A stretch of 64,000 nt of DNA from Pseudomonas sessilinigenes (GCF_003850565.1 NZ_CP027706.1:5642001-5706000); one strand, 5' to 3'; shown: positions 25,221 through 35,567, counted from the first letter of the stretch. The notes: generated from the letters alone by a model not told the origin. A program made the numbers and translations.

Positions 25221-25243
25221 ATCGGGGCCGCCATGGCCCCGAT
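25221..25243 (+). terminator. Hairpin downstream of the amidase gene
   Basis: ATCGGGGCCGCCATGGCCCCGAT is a 9-bp stem followed by CCTCATT. There is no clean U tract, but its place 13 nt after the stop fits a terminator. Confidence 0.6.
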
Positions 25244-25267
25244 CCTCATTCCTGCCCGCTCAAGGCC

Positions 25268-25816
25268 TCACTGCTCATCCACAGGCTGCAGCGGCGAATG
25301 TTGCCAGTCGAACCGCGCGATCAACTGCCTGCACAGCTCATCCAGTTGCGGATGGTAGTAATGCATATGGGGCACCGGAATCTGCGCTTTGCCATGGCCG
25401 AACCCCAGGCCGTACAGAGCGCTGGCATAACTTTCCAGCGGGCCGTAGGCGTAGATCAGGTTGTGCCGGTCCCAGACCACCGTGGCCTGGTCTTCGGGCG
25501 AGTGCACCCAGAAATCGAAGCGGCTGTCGCCACATAGAAATGGCTTGAACTCATCGATGAAATCCTCGACCTCGGCCAGGGACAGCATCGGGCTCATGTA
25601 ACGGCCTACCGGCACGTCTTCGCGGCTGGTGTGCAACACGAACAGCAACAGCAGCGGCTGGGTGAGGCAACGGGCCAGGCTGAGCAACACCTGCGGATCG
25701 GACCCCGGCACGCCGGCCACCACCCGCTCGCCACCGTTGAAGGGCGCAATCTCGAAGACCGGCGGGTAACTGTGCTCGACCCACTGGTCATCGATCATGT
25801 GTGCAAATCTGTGCAT
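25268..25816 (-). CDS. Hypothetical protein
   Basis: A 182-residue soluble protein of unknown family. The centre is hydrophobic (VLLSLARCLTQPLLLLFVLH), and later segments are EDFIDEFKPFLCGDSRFDFW, TVVWDRHNLIYAYGPLESYA and His-rich VPHMHYYHPQLDELC. ATG 25816 has GGGAGGA 10 nt upstream; ATG 25798 (MIDDQ) is also possible. It belongs to a group of three unknown small genes (25.3-26.9 kb), but strands differ and no operon is formed with the amidase gene. Confidence 0.75.
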   Translation of the reverse strand: MHRFAHMIDDQWVEHSYPPVFEIAPFNGGERVVAGVPGSDPQVLLSLARCLTQPLLLLFVLHTSREDVPVGRYMSPMLSLAEVEDFIDEFKPFLCGDSRFDFWVHSPEDQATVVWDRHNLIYAYGPLESYASALYGLGFGHGKAQIPVPHMHYYHPQLDELCRQLIARFDWQHSPLQPVDEQ

Positions 25817-25939
25817 AACGGCCTGATCCTCCCGATCAACTCTCACACCTGGCCTGACGTCCATTCGTCAGGGCGGCGAATGTAAAGCACTCGGGGCAAG
25901 CTAGATAGCCTTATCGAACACCGCGTTGACCTGCAGCGG

Positions 25940-26311
25940 CTACTGCACCTCCAGCAGCCTGAACTGCAGCGGCGAAGCAGCCTGGCCTGGGCAATAGTCG
26001 GCCGTCAGGCTCAGTTCACTGGGCCGGCCTGCGGACCACAACCGGCACGTCACCCGCAGCGTGCCCGGCTGCTGGGTCGGGTAGCAGTCAAAATCCACTC
26101 GCCCGCTCCTGTCGGGCGCCAGCGCCATCTCCCAGGCGGGCAGCGCGAGACTGGCCAGGCAAGCCGCGCCAGCCTCCAGTTCCTCGAGCACTTCCTCATA
26201 AATCGCGGTGCTGATGCCGTACTGCGCCAAAGTACTGGGTTCGCCACCCTGGATCGCTCGCAGCAATCCGGCCAGCAAGTCGTAGATCCGTTGCAGGTCC
26301 CCTGCGTGCAT
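25940..26311 (-). CDS. Hypothetical protein
   Basis: A 123-residue protein beginning at ATG 26311 with AGGAG 7 nt upstream. An amphipathic helix HAGDLQRIYDLLAGLLRAIQ leads to a helical EEVLEELEAGAACLASL and a C-terminal beta-rich half (VDFDCYPTQQPGTLRVTCRL). No known family or catalytic motif is recognised. It is divergent from the next small gene. Confidence 0.75.
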   Translation of the reverse strand: MHAGDLQRIYDLLAGLLRAIQGGEPSTLAQYGISTAIYEEVLEELEAGAACLASLALPAWEMALAPDRSGRVDFDCYPTQQPGTLRVTCRLWSAGRPSELSLTADYCPGQAASPLQFRLLEVQ

Positions 26312-26439
26312 GGTGGTTCTCCTGAAATTGCGCGGCGGCCATGCTAATGGATGCGCGCCCCGGCACCAACAGTCCGGCCTCGTCAAACCTCGCTGGCGCC
26401 CTGTACCCTACTGCCGACCCTTTTTCCCCTAGGACACCG

Positions 26440-26937
26440 ATGAACAACCACCATGTTCCCCTGGCCAACGGTTGGACTGCCCGGTTCACCTACCGTGGCG
26501 AATTTCGCATGGGCGCCGAAGGCTGGAGCCTGCTCTTGGAAGGCCCCGGGCAACAGCGCATCGGCTACTTCGACAGCCAGATCGTGCTGGTCAATGACGA
26601 GGATGGCACCCAGGCCCGCTCCTGCATCAGCCTCTCCGAAGACGGCACCCAGGGTTACCTGGCCATGGGGCCGGACCACGGCTGGGTGCTGGACTTCGCC
26701 CGCTCCATGCTTGCCCCGCACCGGGTGAACATCTACCACCACCATCCTGGCTACGATGAAAGCGTCTCGGTCTGCGAACAACCGACCTTCAAGCGTGAGC
26801 GCCAGTACATCCGGGTGATCGGCAAGTTCATCTACCTGACCTTCCCCCTGACCCGGGACGAGGATTTCCCCAAGGTCTGGGAGGAGTACCTGGCGATACG
26901 CCGGCGGCAACTGGACGAGCTGTACTTTCGCAACTGA
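26440..26937 (+). CDS. Hypothetical protein
   Basis: A 165-residue beta-rich cytosolic protein of unknown family (WTARFTYRGEFRMGAEGWSL, RIGYFDSQIVLVNDEDG, INIYHHHPGYDESVSV-like region, FPKVWEEYLAIRRRQLDELY). ATG 26440 follows AGGACACCG. Its 3' end converges on the TonB-dependent receptor gene, with 36 nt between stops. Confidence 0.75.
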   Translation: MNNHHVPLANGWTARFTYRGEFRMGAEGWSLLLEGPGQQRIGYFDSQIVLVNDEDGTQARSCISLSEDGTQGYLAMGPDHGWVLDFARSMLAPHRVNIYHHHPGYDESVSVCEQPTFKRERQYIRVIGKFIYLTFPLTRDEDFPKVWEEYLAIRRRQLDELYFRN

Positions 26938-26973
26938 CACCGCGCGCCGTCACGACCGGCACAACCATCGGCC

Positions 26974-29100
26974 TTAACGCAGGCTCCAGGACATCCCGAC
27001 ATACACCCCCATGCCCTCGCCCGGGGTCGAACGGGCGGTATCCTGGCCCTTGTCGTCGTAGCCCGGGGTGACGGTGGCCGCATAGCGCTGGCCGGTCAGG
27101 TTGCGCAGGTCGACCCAGGCCTGCCAGTCGTTCTTCGGCGCGTTGTAGCCCAGGGTCGCGCCGAACAGCGCATAGGGGTCGGCGTAGTAGCTGTTGGCGT
27201 AGTCCACCGCCACCTTGGACACCAGCTGGGTGTTGACGGCGGCAAAGAAGCCCTGCGGCCAGTCGTAGCGCAACTCGCCCTGGTAGTAGTGCATCGGCAG
27301 GCCCGGCAGGCGGTTGGCGCCGAAACGTGGATCGTCGCGGTAGTGGAAGTCGCTGAAGGTATAGGCCTGGCGCAGGCCCAGGCGCCCCACTCCGGGCCGC
27401 GACCACAGCTCGCTCTCCAGGCTGGCCTCCACCCCCTGGTGCACCGTGGGGCTGGCGTTGAGTTCATAAGGCATGGTGGCGTTGGCATCCGGCCATACCG
27501 ACAACAGCTCATGGCGAACCTGGGCGTAGTACCAGGCCAGGCTCCACTGGCCCAGGATGCTGTCGCCACGGCCACCCAGCTCCAGGGTGGTGGCGGTCTG
27601 GTTCTGCAGCTTGATCGGGTCGCGCTGGGTTCCCGTGGCGGCACCGCTGTCTTTCGGGAAGCGAATGTTGGAGCTATAGATCAGCGACCAGGGATGCGGC
27701 GCCTCCACCGAACGGCTGAGGTTGCCGAACAGCTGCACATCGCGGTTCAACTGGTAGCGCAGGCCCAGGCGCGGGGCATAGTCCCAGTCGCCGAGGCTGG
27801 TCTTGCCGCCGCCCTCGGGGTAAGTCACCGCGCTCTCGCGGCGGGTGTAGATGGCCGCCAGGCCGGTGGTCAGCCACAGGTCGTCGGCGATCTCCAGGTC
27901 ATTGCTGACATGCAGGACGCTGTCCGAGCCCTGGTAGGTGAAATTGCGCATCCGCGTGCCCGGTGCGTAATCACTGGTATTGCCGGTGGGGATACGCACG
28001 AACTCGCTGGCACCGTCGTTGGGCAGGTGCTTGGTCACCCGCAGGCCCAGGGTGCTGCGGCTCTCCAGGCCCCAGAGAGTGTCGCGGCGCTTGTAGTCGA
28101 GGGTGCCGCTGACATCGCTATACGCCACCTTCAGGCGGTTGGGGCCTTCGCGCAGGTCCATGGGGTAGTCGTGGTAGACCAGGCCAGCCTGCAGGCTCGA
28201 ATCGTCATCGATGTACCAGGTGGTCTTGTTGCCGACGAAGGTACTGCCCGGCTGCTTGCGCCGGTCGTCCCGGGACACATAGGCCGGGTTGGCCGCCCTG
28301 GGGGAATGCTCGATGGAATGCTTGGTCACCCGCCCGGCCAGGTCGTTGTCGGTCTGCCGGTAGCGCAGGTAGAAACGGGTTTCCAGGTTCGGGTTCAAGC
28401 GATAGCCGAAGTTGGCCACGACTCCCCGGCTGTCGCTGGCGGTATGGCGCTGGTAGCCGTCGGCATTGGAATCGGTCAGCGAGACGTAGTAGTCGAAGTC
28501 CCCCAGCACTTGCCCGGAACTGACCTGGCGCTGCTGGTAGCCGTGGCTGCCGGTGACGTAGCGCACCTGCAACAGCGGCGCGTCGTAGCCGGTATGGCTG
28601 ATGTAGTCGATGGCGCCGCCCAGGGCCAGGGCGCCGCGGTCGAAACCGTTGGCCCCACGCAGCACCTCCACGCGGTCGACCCACAGTGGCTCCAGCAACT
28701 CGTAGGGGGTACCGCCGGGGCCGGTCAGGGGCAGGCCGTCGAGCATGGTGTAGAGCCCCGAGGCGTGGGCCCCGGGGGCACGGTTGATGCCCGAGCCACG
28801 GATCGAGATCTTCACCCCTTCGTTGCCCGCCGATTGGGCATAGACCCCTGGCTGGTAGGCCAGCACGTCCTGGTTGCTGGCCACCCGGCCCTGCAATGGC
28901 CGGCTCATCTGTACCAGGTTGCTCCCGCCGGGAACCTGGGCCAGCCGCGCTCGGGCTTCTTCAGCCCCCTGCCCGGCGTCCTCCTGGCCTTGTCCCAGGA
29001 CCTGCGCCGGAGCCAGTTCCAGGCCCCCGGGCTCGGCCATGGCCGGACAGGCAAGGGCCAGGCCCAACAAAGTGGTGGGCAGGGTTCTGGGCGAAAGCAT
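26974..29100 (-). CDS. TonB-dependent outer-membrane receptor
   Basis: A 708-residue receptor. It has a signal peptide (TLPTTLLGLALACPAMAEPG), a plug domain (about 55-165: QDVLAYQPGVYAQSAGNEGV, SIRGSGINRAPGAHASGLYT, VDRVEVLRGANGFDRGALAL) and a 22-strand barrel ending GVYVGMSWSLR. There is no N-terminal signalling (STN) domain and no sigma/anti-sigma pair nearby, so it is a plain transporter. The ligand is not evident. It is upstream on the same strand as the VOC-protein region and kinase operon, but separated by 167 nt. ATG 29100 has CGGAG 8 nt upstream. Confidence 0.92.
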   Translation of the reverse strand: MLSPRTLPTTLLGLALACPAMAEPGGLELAPAQVLGQGQEDAGQGAEEARARLAQVPGGSNLVQMSRPLQGRVASNQDVLAYQPGVYAQSAGNEGVKISIRGSGINRAPGAHASGLYTMLDGLPLTGPGGTPYELLEPLWVDRVEVLRGANGFDRGALALGGAIDYISHTGYDAPLLQVRYVTGSHGYQQRQVSSGQVLGDFDYYVSLTDSNADGYQRHTASDSRGVVANFGYRLNPNLETRFYLRYRQTDNDLAGRVTKHSIEHSPRAANPAYVSRDDRRKQPGSTFVGNKTTWYIDDDSSLQAGLVYHDYPMDLREGPNRLKVAYSDVSGTLDYKRRDTLWGLESRSTLGLRVTKHLPNDGASEFVRIPTGNTSDYAPGTRMRNFTYQGSDSVLHVSNDLEIADDLWLTTGLAAIYTRRESAVTYPEGGGKTSLGDWDYAPRLGLRYQLNRDVQLFGNLSRSVEAPHPWSLIYSSNIRFPKDSGAATGTQRDPIKLQNQTATTLELGGRGDSILGQWSLAWYYAQVRHELLSVWPDANATMPYELNASPTVHQGVEASLESELWSRPGVGRLGLRQAYTFSDFHYRDDPRFGANRLPGLPMHYYQGELRYDWPQGFFAAVNTQLVSKVAVDYANSYYADPYALFGATLGYNAPKNDWQAWVDLRNLTGQRYAATVTPGYDDKGQDTARSTPGEGMGVYVGMSWSLR

Positions 29101-29267
29101 CGGTACGACTCCGGCGTGGGCAATAGACAATGAAGGTTGCGACGCAGGAAGGAACGAAGAGAACACAGGCCGATTTGGCTTTTTTTGCCAGGACGCGGGC
29201 GCGACCTGGCGCGAGGGAGCATGGAGCGATGGCAGGCGAGCCTCGACGCCCGCCTACCCGGACCGGA

Positions 29268-29618
29268 TCAGTCCGGAACCGGCTGGCCCTGCATGAACGC
29301 CAGGTAGTAGCCGTTGCAGTCGCGGATGCCGAACTCGCGAGTGCCGTAGGGCATGTCCTGCAGGGGCCAGGCAATATCGGCCCGATCCTTGATCGAATCG
29401 AAATAGGCCTGCACATCCTCCAGGGCGAAATACAGGGTCCCGGTACAGCCCGGGGCGCTGCCCCACAGGTCCTGCTCGGTGAACGTCAGGCGACAGTCCT
29501 GCAACTGCACCAACAGCGTCGACTCCGCGCCATCACTGACGGCGAAGCCGAGTATCCGCTGGTAATGCTCACGGGTGCGGGACAGGTCATTGCAGCGCAG
29601 CAGGCAGGTCAGCGGCAT
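29268..29618 (-). CDS. VOC-family (glyoxalase/bleomycin-resistance) protein
   Basis: A 116-residue VOC protein of one-unit-pair length. Visible are the opening beta strand LTCLLRCNDLSRTREHYQRI, the hallmark LGFAVSDGAESTLLVQLQDC, and the closing MPYGTREFGIRDCNGYYLAF, where the metal-binding Glu (REFGIRD) is conserved. It could bind a metal and a small substrate or an antibiotic-like molecule. ATG 29618 has TGGAG 6 nt upstream. It lies between the kinase and receptor genes. Confidence 0.88.
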   Translation of the reverse strand: MPLTCLLRCNDLSRTREHYQRILGFAVSDGAESTLLVQLQDCRLTFTEQDLWGSAPGCTGTLYFALEDVQAYFDSIKDRADIAWPLQDMPYGTREFGIRDCNGYYLAFMQGQPVPD

Positions 29619-29755
29619 CTCGGACTCCAGGGGGCGACCGGCACGGCGATGGCTTCGCCATGCATCAGGGATCATGCAGCAGGGGAAAGACGCCACCTTA
29701 GCAGCAAACGCCCTCCCCCTGGAGCCAGCCCCGCTTGCCGCTGCCCGGGCCGATC

Positions 29756-31327
29756 TCAGGCCGGATAACCGGTGATCTCGCGAATGCTCTGGTACAGCGG
29801 CTTGAGCTGGCGATACATGCGCAAGTACACCTGGCTGTACAGCCGCTGGTACATCTGCCGGGCCTGGGGCTGGGGCTCGAACACCGCGCCGACCCGGGTC
29901 ATGGCGCTGATGGCCGTGGAAAAATCCGGGTACAGCCCCAACCCCACCGCGCAGGCGATCACCGCGCCCAGCCCCGACGCCTCGTAGACATGCGGGCGCT
30001 CCACCGGCAGGCCGAAGATATCGGCGGTCAGTTGCATCGCCGCATCGCTCTGGGAACCGCCTCCGGCCACCCGCAGGCGGGTGATCTTGAGCTTCGAGCG
30101 TTTCTCCATGCGCTCCATGCCCTGGCGCAAGGCGTAGGCCAGGCCCTCGAGGATCGCCCGGTAGATATGCGCCCGGGTGTGCACGTCACCGAAACCGATC
30201 ATCGCGCCCTTGGCCTCCATCCCCGGCTCACGGATACCCGGCGACCAGTAGGGTTGCAGGGTCAGGCCCATGGACCCCGGGGGCACTGCCTGGACCAGGG
30301 CGTCGAACAACTGCTCGGGCTCCAACCCCTGCTGCGCCGCCTGCTGCACCTCGCGCAGGCCGAACTGCTGCTTGAACCAGCTGACCATCCAATAGCCACG
30401 GAAGATCATCACCTCGCAGTTGTAGTGGTCCGGCACCGCTGCCGGATACGGCGGAATCAGTGGCACCACCTCCAGGTAACGCGAGCGGGTGGTGGTGATG
30501 GTGGCCGTGGTGCCGTAGGAGACGCAGGCCGTGGTGGAATCCTGGACCCCGGAGCCCAGCACCTCGCAGGCCTTGTCGGCACCCGCGGCGATCAACGGCA
30601 GGCCCTCGGGAATACCGGTGTGGCGACTGGCCTCGGCAGTGATCCGACCCAGGGTTTCGCCGGGCTTGTGCAGGGTCGGCAGTTGCTCGCGGCGTACCGC
30701 CAGGGCCTGCCATTTCCAATCGCTGGGGGCGGCCCAGCGCAGGCGCTTGTAGTCGAACGGCAGGTAGGCCACGCAGCACCCCACCGAATCGACGAAATGG
30801 CCGGTCAGGCGATGGGTGAGAAACCCCGACAACAGCAGGAACTTGTCGGTGGCGGCCCAGATCTCCGGCTGCTTCTGCGCCACCCAGTTGGCTTCGGCCT
30901 GGGCGCGGAAGTAATCCACCGTGGCCTCGGCGCCAATCAACTTGAACAACCAGCTCCAGGGGCCCTTGAGCTTGCCCTCGATCTCGGCCTGGCGCTGGTC
31001 CAGCCAGAGGATCGCCGGGCGCAGCGCCCGCCCCTGGGCATCGACGTTGATCAGGGTGCCGCGCTGGGTGGTCAGGGACACCCCGCGGATCTGCGAACGG
31101 TCGATGCCGGTCTGCTGCCAGAGGATCTGGCAGGCTTCGCCGAGCTTGGCCCAGTAGTAGTCCGGGTCCTGTTCGGCCCAGCCGGGCTGGGTCGAGTAGT
31201 AGGCCTCCAGTTCCACCTTGCCCTTGCCGATCAGGTTGCCCTGAAGGTCGAACAGCAGCGCGCGTACGCTCTGGGTTCCGTTATCGATAGCCAGCAGGTA
31301 GTCCCGCTTGTTGTTGTGATTATCCAT
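29756..31327 (-). CDS. FGGY-family carbohydrate kinase
   Basis: A 523-residue sugar/polyol kinase. Hallmarks are [20 protein letters not shown] (phosphate-1 loop), [20 protein letters not shown], catalytic-base region [12 protein letters not shown], and adenosine loop [20 protein letters not shown]. Substrate is unknown; partners suggest glycerol, dihydroxyacetone or a related polyol. The true start is ATG 31327, 13 nt after the GlpD-like stop; the frame is open further upstream inside that gene but is a shadow there. It is the third gene of an operon with GlpD-like and AGPS-like flavoproteins. Confidence 0.92.
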   Translation of the reverse strand: MDNHNNKRDYLLAIDNGTQSVRALLFDLQGNLIGKGKVELEAYYSTQPGWAEQDPDYYWAKLGEACQILWQQTGIDRSQIRGVSLTTQRGTLINVDAQGRALRPAILWLDQRQAEIEGKLKGPWSWLFKLIGAEATVDYFRAQAEANWVAQKQPEIWAATDKFLLLSGFLTHRLTGHFVDSVGCCVAYLPFDYKRLRWAAPSDWKWQALAVRREQLPTLHKPGETLGRITAEASRHTGIPEGLPLIAAGADKACEVLGSGVQDSTTACVSYGTTATITTTRSRYLEVVPLIPPYPAAVPDHYNCEVMIFRGYWMVSWFKQQFGLREVQQAAQQGLEPEQLFDALVQAVPPGSMGLTLQPYWSPGIREPGMEAKGAMIGFGDVHTRAHIYRAILEGLAYALRQGMERMEKRSKLKITRLRVAGGGSQSDAAMQLTADIFGLPVERPHVYEASGLGAVIACAVGLGLYPDFSTAISAMTRVGAVFEPQPQARQMYQRLYSQVYLRMYRQLKPLYQSIREITGYPA

Positions 31328-31340
31328 GGGGCTCTCTTGG

Positions 31341-32936
31341 TTAGGCATCAGTGCTGGGCAAGCTGTGGTGGCGTTGCCACAAGGTCCGGTAGCGCTGTTC
31401 TTCGGCTTGCCAATGGGCGTCGCTCCAGCCCAGGCGCCCCTGGCACAGGTTGCGGATGGCTGGCAGGTAGCTGGCGCCGCCCTCGGCCAGCAGCAGGCCC
31501 AGGCGCGTGCGGCGCAGCAGCAGGTCGTCCAGGTGCAGGACCATTTCCGTCTCGGCGGCAAAGGCCAGCTCGGCCCACAGGGTGTCGCTGGCGCCGACGC
31601 ACTCGTGACCCAACTGCTCCACCAGTTGGGCCAGCCGCGGCAGGTCGCGACCATGGCGCCCGGCCAGGCGCCGCTGCTGGGCGCCGCTGAGGCCGGGAAT
31701 CTCCACGGTCGGGACCGGAGCGAACACCGGCGCGCCGTCGTCGCTGACACTGCGTCCGATCATCGCCCCGCAGGCAGCCAAGACCTCGATGGCCTGGGGC
31801 CGGAAGGTGGTGAGCTTGCCGCCGGCCAGGGTCACGCATCCCGGCTCCTGCCACAGCACATGCTCGCGGGTTTCGTTGGAGGGCTTGTCCTCGGAGTCCG
31901 CACCGCCAGCGGCCACCACCGGGCGCACCCCGGCCCAGGTCGAAAGCACGTCGCTGGCAACGATCCGCGCCTCGGGAAACTGCTGGGCGCAGGCCGCCAG
32001 CAAGTAATGCAGCTCCTGCTGGCTGATGCTGGCGCTCAGGTCCAGATCTTCGCGATGGTCCAGGTCGGTGGTACCGACCACGGTAGCGCCTTCCCAGGGG
32101 AAGACGAACACTGGCCGGCGATCCTCGGCATGCATGAAACTGAAGGCATGGGCCACTGGCAGCCGCCAACCCGGCAGCAACAAGTGGCTGCCACGCAACG
32201 GTCGCAGTTGACGCCCCGCATCCGCCGGACGCAAACGCTCGGCCCAGGCCCCGGTGGCCACCGCCAGACTCTCGCTGCGCAGCTGGCAGGGCGCGCCGCC
32301 TTCGCTGTCATCCACCTCGACCCCACACACCCGCCCGTTATCACGCAACAAGCGGGTCACGCGCAGGCCGTTGAACGCCTGGGCTCCATCGGCCCGGGCC
32401 TCGGCCAATACCCGCATCACCAGCCGCGCATCATCGGTCAAGGCGTCGAGAAAACAGGTGCCGCCCAAGAGGCCCGGCTCCTTGACCCCAGGCGCCAGGA
32501 ACTGCAACTGCCCGGCATCGTGGAACCTGTGGTTGCGCCGTCCGGCCAGGGCGTCATACAGGCTCAGCAGGCTGCCGAACACCCGCGGCCCGGGAAACTG
32601 GCCCCGGTAATGGGGCATCAGGAAGCTCATGGGGTCCACTAGCCCGGGAGCCTCCTGCAACAAGCGCTGGCGCTCGCGCACCGAGTCCCGGGTCAGGCGC
32701 CACTGGCCCTTGGCGATGTAGCGCAAGCCGCCATGGACCATCTTCGAAGACCGGCTGGAGGTTCCCCAGGCGAAATCCCGCTGTTCCAGCAACAGGCAGC
32801 GCCAACCACGCCGGGCCGCCTCACGCAGGATCCCGGCGCCGCTGATACCGCCGCCGATCACGATCAAATCCCAGCTCTGCGCCGCCAGGCTCGGCAGCGC
32901 CTGTTGCCGCCATTGGCCGTTCCAGTCCTGGCTCAT
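31341..32936 (-). CDS. FAD-dependent glycerol-3-phosphate dehydrogenase-like oxidase (GlpD family)
   Basis: A 531-residue GlpD/GlpA-type flavoprotein. Motifs are the dinucleotide fold [20 protein letters not shown], the family segment [20 protein letters not shown], the ATGAWAERL strand, [20 protein letters not shown], and [14 protein letters not shown] plus [19 protein letters not shown]. The C-terminal helical DAO_C domain is present. It would oxidise glycerol-3-phosphate or an analogue to a DHAP-type ketone, feeding electrons to quinone. It overlaps in organisation with both neighbours (4-13 nt gaps), so it is a second GlpD distinct from the usual glp locus. Confidence 0.9.
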   Translation of the reverse strand: MSQDWNGQWRQQALPSLAAQSWDLIVIGGGISGAGILREAARRGWRCLLLEQRDFAWGTSSRSSKMVHGGLRYIAKGQWRLTRDSVRERQRLLQEAPGLVDPMSFLMPHYRGQFPGPRVFGSLLSLYDALAGRRNHRFHDAGQLQFLAPGVKEPGLLGGTCFLDALTDDARLVMRVLAEARADGAQAFNGLRVTRLLRDNGRVCGVEVDDSEGGAPCQLRSESLAVATGAWAERLRPADAGRQLRPLRGSHLLLPGWRLPVAHAFSFMHAEDRRPVFVFPWEGATVVGTTDLDHREDLDLSASISQQELHYLLAACAQQFPEARIVASDVLSTWAGVRPVVAAGGADSEDKPSNETREHVLWQEPGCVTLAGGKLTTFRPQAIEVLAACGAMIGRSVSDDGAPVFAPVPTVEIPGLSGAQQRRLAGRHGRDLPRLAQLVEQLGHECVGASDTLWAELAFAAETEMVLHLDDLLLRRTRLGLLLAEGGASYLPAIRNLCQGRLGWSDAHWQAEEQRYRTLWQRHHSLPSTDA

Positions 32937-32940
32937 AGCC

Positions 32941-34536
32941 TTACTGCTCCAGCAGGGTGCCGGGGTTCAAGCGTCCGGCCGGGTCGAAATGGCGGCTCAG
33001 GGCCTGCAGGGTCTCAATGGCCAGCGCGCCCTTTTCCCGTGGCAGGTAGGGTGCATGATCCTTGCCCACCCCATGCTGGTGGCTGATGGTGCCCTGGTGC
33101 TCGACGATGGTCCGGCTGGCGGCATGCTTGAGCGCCTGCCAACGGGCCAGGGTTGCCGGATACTGGCGGTCAGGACGGAACACGTAGGTGGTGTAGATGC
33201 TCGAGCCTTCGCCATAGACATGGGACAGGTGGGTGAACACATGCACTTGCTCGCCTTCGGCGGCCAGGCCATCGCGCAGGCTGTTTTCGATGCGCTGCAA
33301 AAGCGCATCGACATTGCTCCAGTCCGTGGCTGTTTCCAGGGTGTCCACCAGATAGCCGGCATTCCACAGGCTTTCGCGCAGGTAGGGAAAACGAAAGCGG
33401 TTCTGCGCCCACTTCTTGCCCAGCATGGTGCCGGTGAACACTCCGCCGAAGGCCTTCAAGTGCTGGCGCGCCTGGCGCAGGGACAAGGCGTTCTGCCGGC
33501 GGTTGCCGGTCACGCCGAAGGTCAACAGGCACTTGCCCTGGCCCGCACCACGCAGCGCCAGGTACTTTTCCAGCCAGGCGATCTGCGTCGGGTGGCCGGC
33601 CAGGGCCAGTTGGGTCTCGGTCTCCACCGCGTTGGACAGGCGCAGCATCGACAACGGCACCCGGGCCTGGGCCAAGGCCCGCACAGCCTGCAAGGCCTGG
33701 GGCCAGTCCGGCAGGAATACCCCATAGAAGCGCTCATGCTGCGGCAAGCGGCTGACCCGCACCCGAACCTCGGAAATGATCCCGAAGCGCCCTTCGCTGC
33801 CCAGTACCACTTCACGCAGGTCAGGCCCCGCGGCGGAGGCCGGGAACGTGGCGATGGGCATTGGCCCGGCGAAGGTCTCCAGGGTCCCGCCGGCGAACAA
33901 TTGCTCGATGCGCCCGTAGCGCAACGATTGCTGGCCGCTGGAACGGCTGGCCACCCAGCCGCCGAGGGTCGATAGCTCCCAGGACTGCGGGAAATGTCCC
34001 AGGGTGTAGCCCCGGGCGCGCAGCTGGCTTTCCACCTGGGGGCCACTGGCGCCGGGGCCGAAGGTGGCCAGCAGGCTGTCTTCGTCCAGGTCCAGCAGAC
34101 GGCTCATGCGTGCCAGGGACACCGTCAGTGTCGGGCGCTCGGACCAAACAGGGTTGATATGACCGGCTACCGAGGTGCCGCCCCCATAAGGAATCAGGCA
34201 CCAGTCATGTTCTTCGGCCAATGCCAGCAACTGGCGGATCTGGGCGGCGGTTTCAGGAAACGCCACCGCATCCGGGTAAGCCCCCAGCTCACCCTCGCGC
34301 AGCGCCAGCCAGTCCGGCAGGCTTTGTCCACGGGCGTGCAACAGGCGCTCCTGGGGATCGATGCTGTACAGCGGATGAGCCGCCAGCCGCGACACGGGCA
34401 CCCGGGCCAACGCCTGCTCCAGGGAGGCCTCCGGCAACCTGTAGCCCGGTCCCAGTCGCTCGGCGAGAAAGCCCGCGCCCTCGGCCGGCAATTCGACCAC
34501 CGTGGATGCATCTCCCCAGCCATTCCAGCGTCGCAT
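32941..34536 (-). CDS. FAD-binding oxidase resembling alkyldihydroxyacetonephosphate synthase (AGPS-like)
   Basis: A 531-residue VAO-type flavoprotein. The FAD_binding_4 region carries LIPYGGGTSVAGHINP, STLGGWVASRSSGQQSLRYG and GSEGRFGIISEVRVRVSRLP. The C-terminal domain carries THLSHVYGEGSSIYTTYVF and GTISHQHGVGKDHAPYL, which matches the HHxHGVGK signature of eukaryotic AGPS, the enzyme that makes the ether bond of ether lipids. A D-lactate or other hydroxy-acid oxidase is the alternative. It heads the operon with the GlpD-like and FGGY kinase genes (4-nt gap), hinting at a DHAP-linked pathway. Confidence 0.87.
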   Translation of the reverse strand: MRRWNGWGDASTVVELPAEGAGFLAERLGPGYRLPEASLEQALARVPVSRLAAHPLYSIDPQERLLHARGQSLPDWLALREGELGAYPDAVAFPETAAQIRQLLALAEEHDWCLIPYGGGTSVAGHINPVWSERPTLTVSLARMSRLLDLDEDSLLATFGPGASGPQVESQLRARGYTLGHFPQSWELSTLGGWVASRSSGQQSLRYGRIEQLFAGGTLETFAGPMPIATFPASAAGPDLREVVLGSEGRFGIISEVRVRVSRLPQHERFYGVFLPDWPQALQAVRALAQARVPLSMLRLSNAVETETQLALAGHPTQIAWLEKYLALRGAGQGKCLLTFGVTGNRRQNALSLRQARQHLKAFGGVFTGTMLGKKWAQNRFRFPYLRESLWNAGYLVDTLETATDWSNVDALLQRIENSLRDGLAAEGEQVHVFTHLSHVYGEGSSIYTTYVFRPDRQYPATLARWQALKHAASRTIVEHQGTISHQHGVGKDHAPYLPREKGALAIETLQALSRHFDPAGRLNPGTLLEQ

Positions 34537-34693
34537 GCGTGTGTTCCTCTGCTGTTCTTATAGGTCTTGCGTAAGGTTCCCTATACTAGTGCGCCGCCGG
34601 ACACTGTCACGGTCGCATTGAGCCAGTTGGTGTAGCCGATTGAGTCACCCGCGCTGCCAAACCATTCCCTACCTGCCCAGGATCGAGTCGTCC

Positions 34694-35398
34694 ATGCCCG
34701 CCCCGCTGAAAACCTGCTCCCCGTTGTTCTGGTCCCCGGACCTGGGCATCGACTATGGCGCTGCGACGCTGAGCCTGCGCGACCTGCTGCCGCAAGTAGG
34801 CCAGGGCATCTCGGCGTTCTTCGAGCCGCAGGATCGGCTGCTGGTCGGTGAGACCCTGCAGTTGATCTGGCACCCACCCGTGAGCGACATCAACGGCTGG
34901 AGCGAACAACCTTCGGAACTCGTCCACAGCCACTTGCTGCAGGTCAGGGTCAGCGGGCCGCAGCAGCCACCCGCCCAGCCAATGCATGACCTGCATCGGG
35001 GCAGGCAGCGCTTTGCCTTGCAGGTCCTGGCCTGCACCCCACTGCTGGCGGCCCTCAAGGCCCAGCCGCTGGACCAGCAGGCCTGGAGCCTGCCCGGCAT
35101 CGGCAGGCCGCAGGACGCTTGCCTGAGTTGGGATGAAGCCCTCTGGTGCGGGCGCGCCGACGTCGGCGGATTGACTTGCCTGAGCGCCGCCAACGGCAGC
35201 GAAGGCATGATGGAAATGATCCTGGAGATCATCGGTGACCAGGTCAGCGGGTTGTTATCGGTGCATCTGGGCCCTGGCGGGAATACTTACGAATGGGGTC
35301 GGCGAGTGCTCGCGGGTGCGGAGCTCATTGCCATTCGCCGGGCCCTGGAGCACGCCCGGCCGCTGCAGGACACCCAGGACGCCTACCTCGTCGGTTGA
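34694..35398 (+). CDS. Hypothetical protein
   Basis: A 234-residue soluble protein of unknown family, without signal peptide. Segments include CSPLFWSPDLGIDYGAATLS, LIWHPPVSDINGWSEQPSEL, CLSWDEALWCGRADVGGLTC and the C-terminal GNTYEWGRRVLAGAELIAIR. Several Cys and Trp are present. ATG 34694 is used; TTG 34640 would add 18 residues. It is divergent from the AGPS-like gene and followed by a tRNA-Gln gene. Confidence 0.7.
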   Translation: MPAPLKTCSPLFWSPDLGIDYGAATLSLRDLLPQVGQGISAFFEPQDRLLVGETLQLIWHPPVSDINGWSEQPSELVHSHLLQVRVSGPQQPPAQPMHDLHRGRQRFALQVLACTPLLAALKAQPLDQQAWSLPGIGRPQDACLSWDEALWCGRADVGGLTCLSAANGSEGMMEMILEIIGDQVSGLLSVHLGPGGNTYEWGRRVLAGAELIAIRRALEHARPLQDTQDAYLVG

Positions 35399-35567
35399 GT
35401 GTCAATCGAGGAAAAAACTCCCGGGCAAGACTAAGCAGCTGTTTTCAAACCGATTTTTTTTGCGCTGGGGGCTTCCCAAACCGCCGGCGAGTTGTTAAAT
35501 TTGCGCCCGTTCTTGCAGCGGTCCTCCCCGGACCGGCACTTCAAGCAAGTAACGTCGCAACAGCTAC

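Noticed and set aside
29133..29289. Plus-strand 614-codon frame across the TonB-dependent receptor (27289-29133)
   Set aside because: The opposite strand carries a full TonB-dependent receptor with plug and barrel. This frame is its shadow.
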